DNA of 22,033 bases from contig CAYHPY010000059.1 of the NCBI GenBank assembly GCA_964358485.1, positions 1 to 22,033 on the forward strand. Reading direction: 5' to 3'. This DNA is from CAYHPY01 sp964358485 (lineage in GTDB: Bacteria > Elusimicrobiota > Elusimicrobia > UBA1565 > UBA9628). The notes under the pieces are model-generated. The model was not told the origin of the DNA. It searched no databases and worked only from the letters and a program-made list of their open reading frames with translations. Shown piece after piece: positions 6,881 through 12,939 of this stretch. Position 1 is the stretch's first letter. Every line of letters starts with the position of its first letter. The translations under genes and the position numbers were made by a program.

Positions 6881-7552
6881 GCAAGGAGGGGCTGGCGCTA
6901 CGTGCTGACCCCCCATGTTTATAAGTTCGAGGAATACGGAGTTCCTCAAACTCGCCATCGTCTTATTATTGTCGGAATCCGTCGAGATCAAAAGCTGACC
7001 TTCCGCGTCCCCGCTCCTACTACCCCGAATCCCAAAGACTGGATGAGTTCTAAGAAGGCGCTCGCTGATCTTAACCCTTTGCTGCCGAACAACCACGAGG
7101 AGCCTGTTTCAGAGGCCGTGCGAAAACGGATAGAGAATACCCCCGCAGGACACAATTGCTGGTCTTCCGCATTGCCAAAAAAATACCGACTGACTGGCGT
7201 AAAGGGAGCGAGGCTGAGCAATATCTATAAGCGACTTGATCCGAATAAGCCTGCCTATACAGTCACCGGCAGCGGCGGGACGCACATGTATCACTGGAAG
7301 GAGCCCCGATCGCTTACCAGTCGTGAGCGTGCGCGGCTGCAAACTTTCCCAGACGACTATATCTTCTCAGGCGGACGCGATAGTGTTAGGCGCCAGGTTG
7401 GAATGGCTGTTCCGCCAAAAGCAGCCCAGATTATCTTTGAGGCAATTCTTAAGACCTTCGCGGGCGTGCGTTATCCTTCAGTGGATGACAATTGGAACGG
7501 CGCGTCCGCCGTTTCGGCGCCTGCCGAAAAACGCCCGTTGGTCCTTGTATGA
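6680..7552 (+). pseudogene. chimera: transposase N-terminus fused to C5-cytosine methyltransferase C-terminal part
   Basis: The open frame is 290 residues. Residues 1-65 come from the insertion-sequence transposase. From about residue 70 the protein is the C-terminal third of a DNA C5-cytosine methyltransferase: motif VIII (YGVPQTRHRLIIVG), a target-recognition region, motif IX (LTSRERARLQTFPDDY) and motif X (RQVGMAVPPKAAQIIF). The SAM-binding motif I, the catalytic PCQ motif IV with its cysteine, and the ENV motif VI are all missing, so methylation is not expected. The likely history is IS insertion followed by a deletion removing the rest of the IS, the rest of the sigma-like gene and the methyltransferase 5' half. 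The fused frame is intact with its own ribosome-binding site, so a DNA-binding remnant could still be made. Confidence 0.75.
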
Positions 7553-7755
7553 GAAATGGAACTAGCGGTAGCCGGCCCAGCTTGCGTTTGCCCGTCTGAT
7601 TTTCGTCAACAGGATTTCTGCCAGATTTCTGCCATTTTGGGATGAAAACGGGTGTCAACGGATGTAAGCCCATGCAGCCCTATGCAAACTGCTGCTTCGT
7701 CGAGAAACGGCCAAAATTCTGCCTCTCCGTCGAAAACGCCCCACCCCCTCCTATC
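7553..7755. other. noncoding right end of the island
   Basis: I find no supportable gene here. It holds the tandem 11-bp repeats at 7613-7634, a further single TTCTGCC-type copy at 7717-7724, and a C-rich run just before the attachment copy. The long plus-strand frame starting at 7642 that crosses the boundary is antisense to the MscS gene and is not real. Confidence 0.7.
7613..7634 (+). repeat. tandem 11-bp repeats, putative integrase arm sites (right end)
   Basis: The perfect 11-mer GATTTCTGCCA occurs twice without a gap. The core TTCTGCCA differs by one base from the TTATGCCA core of the left-end pair at 1753-1774. Orientation and 11-bp phasing are identical, and a related single copy is at 7717-7724. 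It lies about 120 bp from the right attachment copy, a suitable distance for an integrase arm. Confidence 0.6.
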
Positions 7756-7803
7756 GTCCTCACACGACAAGGGTCACAGGTTCAAATCCTGTACTGCCCA
7801 CCA
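7756..7803 (+). repeat. attR: displaced 3' half of tRNA-Val
   Basis: The sequence copies tRNA-Val from the anticodon stem to CCA but has no acceptor 5' strand or D arm, so it is not a functional tRNA. Its T stem is ACAGG/CCTGT, whereas the intact tRNA has ATAGG/CCTAT. It is most likely the original host tRNA 3' end pushed away by integration. Confidence 0.88.
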
Positions 7804-7818
7804 CTCTTTTCTTGCGTC

Positions 7819-7841
7819 GGGAGCCGCTGTCTCCCTGATTT
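7819..7841 (+). terminator. weak hairpin, possible original tRNA-Val terminator
   Basis: GGGAG (7819-7823) can pair with CTCCC (7831-7835), followed by TGATTTCT. It lies just past the displaced tRNA end and just before the end of the minus-strand MscS gene. The stem is short and the T-tract interrupted. Confidence 0.3.
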
Positions 7842-7842
7842 C

Positions 7843-9396
7843 TTACTGCTGCGCCATCGCCAGGAACTTGCGGATGCGCGTCAGCATGGCCCCTTGGGTC
7901 TGGGCCAGCTTCAGGCGCTGGGACTCGGCCGCCAGGCCCTCCCGGGCCGCGTCCAGCCCCACCCGCCGGCGGGCCAGAATCAGCGATATCCCCTCCGCGA
8001 TTTCCGGGCGCTTGGCCACGATGTCGGCGAAGCTTTCGCGGTCCAGCCGGTAGCAGTCCACGTCCGTGGACGCAACCACCGTGGCCGAGCGGGGCTCGCC
8101 GGTCAGCAGGCCCATTTCGCCCAGGACTTCCCCGGATTTCAAGTGCGCCACCGATTGCGCCGCCCCGTCGGAGGCGTGCAGGCGGACCTCCGCGTCGCCG
8201 CGGACCAGGATGTAGAGCCATTCGGCCGCGGCGCCTTGCCGGGTGAGCGGCTCGCCGCGGGTGAAGGGAGCCGGCCGCAGGCGCTCGGCCAAGAGCGACA
8301 ATTCTTCCGGCTTGAGGGGATTGAACAGCTCCACCCCTTTGAGCGCCGCGATGCGGCGCGCGGTCTCCTCATCGTGGCCGCGCTGGCGGAGCTCGCGGTG
8401 GGTTTGAACGGTGATCGCCGCGTTGCCGGGGATCGAGAGGCTCACGCCCATCCGGGCCAGGGCGTAGTAAACGCGGACCCGCATGGCGGAATCGGTCTCC
8501 AGGTCGTTGGCGAAATCGGTCAGCCAGTAGCGGGCGAGGTAAACCGCGTGGTTTTCCTTGAAATCGTTCACCAGGCAGATCGGGTGCGAGTTCCTGGAAA
8601 CATGGGGGGGAGGCTCGGCCCGCAGGGCCTGTTCGACCTCGGCGATGACCACGTCCGGCGGACGGTCGTGGGGGACGTTGAAGGTGATGGAGCGCAGGTA
8701 TTGCCGATGCTTGCCGGCCCGGCGGCCCAAAATGGTCACGTGGCCCTTCATCACCGTGCTGTTGGGCACGTCGATCGTATTGCCTTCGCTGGTCTCGAGG
8801 GTCGTTTTCCGCCACCGGATCTCATGCACCCGGCCTTCCTCGATGCCCGGAATCCGGATGAAATCCCCCGGCGAGGGGGATTGCTCCAGCTGGATGACCA
8901 TGCCGCACAATAGGTTCACCAGGGTTTCCTGGAGGGCGAACGCGAGCGCGGCCGTGACGACGGCGGAGGTCGCGATGATGCCCCGCGGGTCCACCCCGCC
9001 CTCGGCCAGAAGGATGAAGGCGGCGATGGCGTAGCCGCCCGCCAAGAGCAAATCCCGGGCCAGGCTGGGCAGGCGCAGGCGGAAGGCCGGAGCCAGGTCG
9101 TCGAACACGAAGACCCCGGAGGCGTTGAAGCACGAAACCGACAGCAGCATCAGGGAGGAGTAGCGGACCACCCGGTAGAAAGGGGACTCCGGGTCCAGGC
9201 CGGCCAGGTGCAGGACGGCGGCGGCCAGAAGCCCCGCGCCCGCTGCCAGCCCGAGCAGGGCCGCCGTTTTCAGGCGGCCGCGCCCGGCGGGCGTCCGAAT
9301 GAAGAGGAGCGCGATGACCGTGAAAAGCCCGAGGAAGGTCCACATGAGGTTGGCGGTCACCGCGTGGGACAAGGCCTCCGCGTAAGGCGGGTTCAT
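7843..9396 (-). CDS. MscS-family mechanosensitive channel with cyclic-nucleotide-binding domain
   Basis: The protein is 517 residues. Five hydrophobic segments lie in residues about 13-170, the last being the MscS pore-lining helix region (GIIATSAVVTAALAFALQE). Residues about 175-310 are the MscS beta and C-terminal cytoplasmic domain (PSPGDFIRI, NSTVMKGHVTILG). Residues about 345-470 are a cNMP-binding domain (LFNPLKPEELSLLAERL, LKSGEVLGEMGLLTGEPRSATVVA), followed by a helical tail. Architecturally this is a bacterial cyclic-nucleotide-gated channel; members of this group open with cAMP more than with tension. TAGTCT sits 6 bases before the ATG, so the mRNA may be leaderless. The gene is outside the island, ending 40 bases past the displaced tRNA end. 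Confidence 0.92.
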   Translation of the reverse strand: MNPPYAEALSHAVTANLMWTFLGLFTVIALLFIRTPAGRGRLKTAALLGLAAGAGLLAAAVLHLAGLDPESPFYRVVRYSSLMLLSVSCFNASGVFVFDDLAPAFRLRLPSLARDLLLAGGYAIAAFILLAEGGVDPRGIIATSAVVTAALAFALQETLVNLLCGMVIQLEQSPSPGDFIRIPGIEEGRVHEIRWRKTTLETSEGNTIDVPNSTVMKGHVTILGRRAGKHRQYLRSITFNVPHDRPPDVVIAEVEQALRAEPPPHVSRNSHPICLVNDFKENHAVYLARYWLTDFANDLETDSAMRVRVYYALARMGVSLSIPGNAAITVQTHRELRQRGHDEETARRIAALKGVELFNPLKPEELSLLAERLRPAPFTRGEPLTRQGAAAEWLYILVRGDAEVRLHASDGAAQSVAHLKSGEVLGEMGLLTGEPRSATVVASTDVDCYRLDRESFADIVAKRPEIAEGISLILARRRVGLDAAREGLAAESQRLKLAQTQGAMLTRIRKFLAMAQQ

Positions 9397-9465
9397 GGGG
9401 ATAGACTATCTTAAACTTCCGGAACTCCGCAACGGAACTTTCCCGAGATGGAGGGTGGCGCGGGG

Positions 9466-10035
9466 CTATTTCCGGCGGGGTTTGTACTCCCTGACGAATT
9501 TGGTCAAGCTCCGGAACATTCCATGGGCGCCGAAGGCCTCCATCTCCTCAAGGGCCTCCTCCGGACTCCAGCCGTCCACCTCCATGCGGTAGACGGCGGC
9601 CATGGTCCCGGTCCTGTCCTTGCCGACCGCGCAATGAAAAAACACGGGTTGGTTGGCCGGGTCCAGGACCGCGGATAAAAAGGCCTTGATTTGCTCCGCC
9701 GGAGGCGGGGAGGCGCCGTTGAGATCGGCGTCCATGGGAATGTGAATGAATTTCAAGCCGGCGGCCTGGACCGCTTTTTTCTCGTCATGATGCTCCCGAA
9801 GGCTGAGGACGGTCCGAATTCCCTGCCCCTTCAAGTAGCGATATCCCTTGGTACGCGGCTGGCTTCCGCGATAAATCTTCGGCGCGAGTTCCGCCAGGTA
9901 CTCAAGACCGGGCGGGCGGGCCACGCGCGCGGCGAAGGGTCGGCCGGTCTTGGTCTCCCATTTTTCGGCCGGGGAGGCGGACGAGGCCGGCGCCGCGAGC
10001 GACAAAGCCAGGCAGCCGGCGAGAAAGCGGCGCAT
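9466..10035 (-). CDS. exported tyrosine/dual-specificity phosphatase-like protein
   Basis: The protein is 189 residues from the ATG at 10035, which gives a signal peptide (MRRFLAGCLALSLAAPASSA). A longer frame to 10116 lacks one at its N-terminus. The signature H134-C135-AVGKD-R141 (HCX5R) with TGTMAAVYRM is the phosphate-binding loop of Cys-based phosphatases. IYRGSQP near residue 54 and a conserved Asp near 102 (IPMDAD) fit the Siw14/DSP-like bacterial group. It should hydrolyse phosphotyrosine or small phosphate esters in the periplasm; the substrate is unknown. It is on the same strand as the MscS gene, 69 bases upstream, and no strong ribosome-binding site is visible. Confidence 0.85.
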   Translation of the reverse strand: MRRFLAGCLALSLAAPASSASPAEKWETKTGRPFAARVARPPGLEYLAELAPKIYRGSQPRTKGYRYLKGQGIRTVLSLREHHDEKKAVQAAGLKFIHIPMDADLNGASPPPAEQIKAFLSAVLDPANQPVFFHCAVGKDRTGTMAAVYRMEVDGWSPEEALEEMEAFGAHGMFRSLTKFVREYKPRRK

Positions 10036-10227
10036 GATTACCGGGAGTTTAGCGGGATTGCGGGTTTTGGGCAAGGGGTCTCTGGATTGGGGGGCGGGAG
10101 GGGGGCGTAAATTCAATAAATGATTAAAAAATAAGGATAATTAACATCGTCTGGACGATGTGTTTTATGCTGAAAATTTCAGCAAAACTCGTTGGGATGG
10201 GGGGGTCCCCCCCTTGCGTGGGAGGGG
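10036..10227. other. palindrome-rich intergenic region
   Basis: No gene is supported. An AT-rich stretch at about 10108-10146 is followed by a run of symmetric sequences: ACATCGTC/GACGATGT with a 2-base loop (10144-10161) and then GTTTT; GCTGAAA-A-TTTCAGC (10169-10183); and seven G, one T, seven C (10199-10213). Just beyond, at 10264-10287, the octamer CGATCGAC repeats three times (third copy CGGTCGAC). This looks like a structured RNA, a terminator cluster or a small palindromic repeat element. Confidence 0.6.
10144..10166 (+). terminator. hairpin followed by GTTTT
   Basis: An 8-bp perfect stem ACATCGTC/GACGATGT with loop TG is followed by GTTTT. It resembles a Rho-independent terminator on the plus strand, but no plus-strand gene lies upstream of it, so it could equally be part of a repeat element or an attenuator. 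Confidence 0.35.
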
Positions 10228-10725
10228 GTGACCGGGGTATCCTTGGGGCATGGTTGCCCCACCCGATCGACCGATCGACCGGTCGACCGCGGCGGGGGCT
10301 GGGTCGCGGTTCAGTTGGTCCTCTTCGCGCTTTTTCTCGCGGTTTCGCCGCAGCCCGTCGCCCTGCCCGAGCTCGCGCGCCGGCTCGGCTTGGCGGGACT
10401 TGTCCTGGGGGGCATCGTCCTGGCCCTGAGCTTTTTGAGCCTCGGGCGCAATCTGTCGCCTTTCCCGGCGCCGAAGCCGGGGGGGCAACTGGTCACCTCC
10501 GGGGCGTTGGCCTGGGTCCGGCACCCCGTCTACTGCGCCCTGCTTTGCGCCGCGTTCGGTTGGTCCTTGTGGCGCGCCGACGCGGCGCGCTTGGTTCTCT
10601 CGGCCGTCCTGGCCGTTTTCTTCGACGCCAAGGCGCGCGGCGAGGAGCGGCGGCTGGCCGAGCGGTTTGCGGCCTATCCGGACTACGCCCGGAGGGTCAA
10701 GCGCTTCGTGCCCGGGATTTACTGA
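10228..10725 (+). CDS. isoprenylcysteine carboxyl methyltransferase-like membrane protein
   Basis: The product is about 165 residues if GTG 10228 is the start. No ATG is available in frame; TTG 10192, TTG 10243 and TTG 10315 are alternatives, so the N-terminus is uncertain. A GGAGGGG run lies immediately before 10228. The core has three or four membrane segments and the ICMT/PEMT-type signature: GALAWVRHPVYCALL, then EERRLAERFAAYPDYARRVKRFVPGIY at the C-terminus, where the E-E and R-x-P pattern binds SAM and the lipid head. Bacterial members methylate unknown small or lipid substrates. The N-terminal 25 residues encoded by the octamer-repeat tract look like noncoding sequence, so the original start may have been altered by a rearrangement. 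Confidence 0.75.
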   Translation: MTGVSLGHGCPTRSTDRPVDRGGGWVAVQLVLFALFLAVSPQPVALPELARRLGLAGLVLGGIVLALSFLSLGRNLSPFPAPKPGGQLVTSGALAWVRHPVYCALLCAAFGWSLWRADAARLVLSAVLAVFFDAKARGEERRLAERFAAYPDYARRVKRFVPGIY

Positions 10726-10755
10726 GGTCTCCGGCGCTCCGCCCGCGGTTTTCGG

Positions 10756-10761
10756 TATAAT
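10756..10761 (+). promoter_or_regulatory. TATAAT -10 box before DUF1304 gene
   Basis: A perfect TATAAT ends 8 bases before ATG 10770, leaving room for at most one or two untranslated bases. No Shine-Dalgarno sequence is present in TCGTCGGCC. Probable leaderless promoter. Confidence 0.55.
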
Positions 10762-10769
10762 CGTCGGCC

Positions 10770-11195
10770 ATGACCGGCTCTGGAGCCTTCCCAAGGTTCG
10801 CGGCGGACGCCGCGGTCGCCCTGGTCGCCTGCCTGCACGCCGGTTTTCTCGTCGTGGAGATGTTCCTCTGGGAGACCCCGGTCGTCTTGCGGGCGTTCGG
10901 CCTAACGCCCGAGTTCGCGCGAGCCTCCCGGGCCTTGGCGGCCAACCAAGGCCTTTACAACGGCTTCTTGGCCGCGGGCCTCCTCTGGGGGCTGACCTTG
11001 GGGGGCTTGGGGCGGCCGATCAAGATTTTTTTTCTGGCGTGCGTCATCGTCGCGGGCCTATTCGGGGCCGCGACCGCGAGCCCCCGGATTTTCTGGGTTC
11101 AGGCCCTTCCCGGAGGGGCGGCCTTGGCGCTGACGCTGGCCTTCGCCTTGGACCTAAAACCGGAGAAGAACTTCGACGCTGCCGGCCGTCGTTAG
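10770..11195 (+). CDS. DUF1304 family membrane protein
   Basis: The protein is 141 residues with four membrane segments. The family pattern is clear: HAGFLVVEMFLWETP near residue 23, then NQGLYNGFLAAGLLWG near 59, and a final FWVQALPGGAALAL segment. DUF1304 proteins are small bacterial inner-membrane proteins of unknown function. It has its own TATAAT box 44 bases after the preceding gene, so it need not depend on upstream transcription. The lysine-rich tail (KPEKNFDAAGRR) is probably cytoplasmic. Confidence 0.88.
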   Translation: MTGSGAFPRFAADAAVALVACLHAGFLVVEMFLWETPVVLRAFGLTPEFARASRALAANQGLYNGFLAAGLLWGLTLGGLGRPIKIFFLACVIVAGLFGAATASPRIFWVQALPGGAALALTLAFALDLKPEKNFDAAGRR

Positions 11196-11214
11196 GGTTG
11201 GGGATTAATTCCCG

Positions 11215-12042
11215 CTATTTGTGGTACTTCCGCGCCTTCCCGTAGAATACGGCCATCATAGCGATCACCACGCCCATGACGGCCGCCCCGAAAACCGGGC
11301 TCGGCGTCCCGTCGTCTCTGTAGATCTTTTCCTTCAGCCAGGTGGATTCGAAGGCGAGTTGGATCATCCCCTTGAGCTCGGCGAACTCCAAAATGACGCC
11401 GATGACGCCCGCCGCGGCCAGAATAAGCCCGAAGGCGAATTTGCCCATGACGCGGGGGTTGTAGGGATCGAGCGCCACGGGGTAGCCCCAGAGGGATAGG
11501 TAGCCCTTCACCGTTTCGGCGGGGTCGGCCCCGTTGACCGAGATCGGGGAGCCGGCGGTCTCGATCTCCATGAGCCCGCCGATGGCCAAGCGGATGGCGC
11601 GGACCTCGGCCTTGGGAACGGCGAAGTACACGTCGCAGGTGACGATGCTCAGCTCCTGGGAGGAGGCGCGGTCGTAGAGCGCGGCAATTTCGCTGCGGTG
11701 TCCGAAGCGCAGTCCCGCCGGAGGGCTTCCGCCCGCGGCGGCCGCCTGCACCGCGGCGTCGGCGGTCAGGCCCCCCAAAGGGCCGGCGGCCTGTCCCAAT
11801 AGGAAGGCCGCCAGGCGAGCCGGCCAGGCGGCGTGGTATTGCGATGAGGCGACCAGGAAATATAGCCCGTCCTCGGCGATGAGCAGGGGCCCGCTGAAGG
11901 ACCAGCCGTCCACTTCCGCTTCGACATCCGGGAAGACCGGCCGTTTCTGGGGCGGCGGGGCCTTGCCGGTGAAGGACTCAAAGCAGACCGAACAGCAGGC
12001 GGCCTCGGGGGAGTTATGAGCCCTGCAAATGGGGCATTCCAT
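11215..12042 (-). CDS. zinc-ribbon protein with two C-terminal membrane segments
   Basis: The protein is 275 residues. The N-terminus is a zinc ribbon: C3-P-I-C6 and C17-S-V-C20. Residues about 35-190 are a soluble region with no recognised domain, including a Gly/Ala-rich stretch near 85-110. Membrane segments lie at about 208-230 (FAFGLILAAAGVIGVILEFAEL) and at the C-terminus (FGAAVMGVVIAMMAVFYGKARK). The layout resembles cytoplasmic zinc-ribbon sensor or assembly proteins anchored at the tail. TACTCT lies 7 bases before ATG, and GGGAGG abuts the start, so translation may be leaderless or use a very close ribosome-binding site. It is convergent with the DUF1304 gene; the function is unknown. 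Confidence 0.75.
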   Translation of the reverse strand: MECPICRAHNSPEAACCSVCFESFTGKAPPPQKRPVFPDVEAEVDGWSFSGPLLIAEDGLYFLVASSQYHAAWPARLAAFLLGQAAGPLGGLTADAAVQAAAAGGSPPAGLRFGHRSEIAALYDRASSQELSIVTCDVYFAVPKAEVRAIRLAIGGLMEIETAGSPISVNGADPAETVKGYLSLWGYPVALDPYNPRVMGKFAFGLILAAAGVIGVILEFAELKGMIQLAFESTWLKEKIYRDDGTPSPVFGAAVMGVVIAMMAVFYGKARKYHK

Positions 12043-12094
12043 CCTCCCAAGAGTAGCCCCCCAAGGCGACCCCTGTCAAGCAGGGTGTCGGCGG

Positions 12095-12841
12095 TTATTG
12101 CCCGACGCAGTGAACCGGGTAGCCGTCCTTGACCGCGTCGAGCAGGCCTTGGGCCCGCGCCCGGGCTTTCTCCAGGTTCTCTTTCGTGTTCTTTTCCAGA
12201 ATTCGGTTGATTTCGTCCGAGAACGCTCCGGGATGGGACACATTCGGATTGAGCCAAGTCCCGGGATTGGCCGCGCGGTGGGCGGCCATGGCTTCGGCGA
12301 CCTTTTTCTCCTCTTCCGCGGTCCGGAAATTTTTTCCGTCCAATTCCTTCTGGATTTCGGCGATGTCCGCCTTCATCGCGGCAATCCCGGCGGGGCCGAT
12401 GTCCAGGGGAAACATGTCCTCCCCCTTGCCGTCGGCCATGCCGACGATCAGGCCGGTGCCGGAAAGGTGGACCTCGTTGTAGTCCTCGGAATCGGTCCGC
12501 ATCCAAATGGGATAGTAATTCGCGTTTTCCCCGGGCAGCCGAATGCCGACCTCCAGGACTCCGCGGACGACCAGGTTGAAATATTCATGGTTGGTCGGCA
12601 GGTCCCAGGCTCCGGGCTCCAGATCGGCGCAGGCTTTGCGCGCTTGGTCCCAGGTGTTCGCTTTTCCGGCTTGGCGCAGCTTGGGGTTGGCGCTCTTGGC
12701 GAGGGCCTTGAAGCCGGAGGCCAAGCCTTCCTGGGTTTTCGCGAAATCCGGGGCGAGGGCCGGCTCCGCGAAACCGCGGGCGGCCAACAGGGGGAGGAGG
12801 GCGGCCACGGCGAGCAAAAGGACTTTGGGAGCGCGGTTCAT
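12095..12841 (-). CDS. exported protein with DUF1566/lectin-like segment
   Basis: The protein is 248 residues. Residues 1-25 are a signal peptide (MNRAPKVLLLAVAALLPLLA, cleavage near FAEP). Residues about 60-95 (TWDQARKACADLEPGAWDLPTNHEYFNLV) resemble the start of DUF1566/C-type-lectin-like domains, in which a W...A...C.....W.LPT pattern is typical. A following YPIWMRTDSEDYNEV may be the second strand pair. The C-terminal 100 residues are charged helix ending in GYPVHCVGQ; the two cysteines could pair. A GAGGTG ribbon 5 bases before ATG serves as ribosome-binding site. It lies 52 bases upstream of the zinc-ribbon gene on the same strand. Function unknown, probably periplasmic. Confidence 0.75.
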   Translation of the reverse strand: MNRAPKVLLLAVAALLPLLAARGFAEPALAPDFAKTQEGLASGFKALAKSANPKLRQAGKANTWDQARKACADLEPGAWDLPTNHEYFNLVVRGVLEVGIRLPGENANYYPIWMRTDSEDYNEVHLSGTGLIVGMADGKGEDMFPLDIGPAGIAAMKADIAEIQKELDGKNFRTAEEEKKVAEAMAAHRAANPGTWLNPNVSHPGAFSDEINRILEKNTKENLEKARARAQGLLDAVKDGYPVHCVGQ

Positions 12842-12939
12842 CGGTTCACCTCAAATTGCGGCGTTCCTTAAGTATTGCCGGAATGCCGGATTTTAACGAG
12901 GGCCGTTCGGTCCCTTGGGCCGTGGGCCCAAAGTACTCC

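Larger units (their letters stand above)
1618..7803. mobile_element. tRNA-Val-integrated genomic island, about 6.1 kb
   Basis: The left boundary lies inside tRNA-Val(CAC). The right boundary is a second copy of the last 48 bases of that tRNA (46 of 48 identical, starting at the anticodon stem). Between them are a tyrosine integrase, a DUF1016 nuclease, a TOTE-type primase-helicase and a decayed region with a transposase and a methyltransferase remnant. Tandem 11-bp repeats lie near both ends. The interior reads as less GC-rich than the flanks and all intact genes point the same way. I see no conjugation, capsid or plasmid-replication genes, so it is a minimal integrative element or a reduced satellite-type island. 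Crossover most likely occurred in the 21-bp block of full identity (1618-1638 with 7756-7776), which contains the anticodon loop. Confidence 0.88.

Noticed and set aside
7756..7803. A second tRNA-Val gene
   Set aside because: Only the 3' half is present; there is no D arm or 5' acceptor strand, so it is an attachment-site remnant.
7642..8913. Plus-strand open frame of 423 codons crossing the right island boundary
   Set aside because: It is antisense to the clear MscS/cNMP-binding gene and its composition is that of a high-GC shadow frame; it also runs through the attachment repeat.
10264..10287. CRISPR-like short repeats
   Set aside because: Three tandem octamers without spacers are not a CRISPR array, and no cas gene is present in the window.
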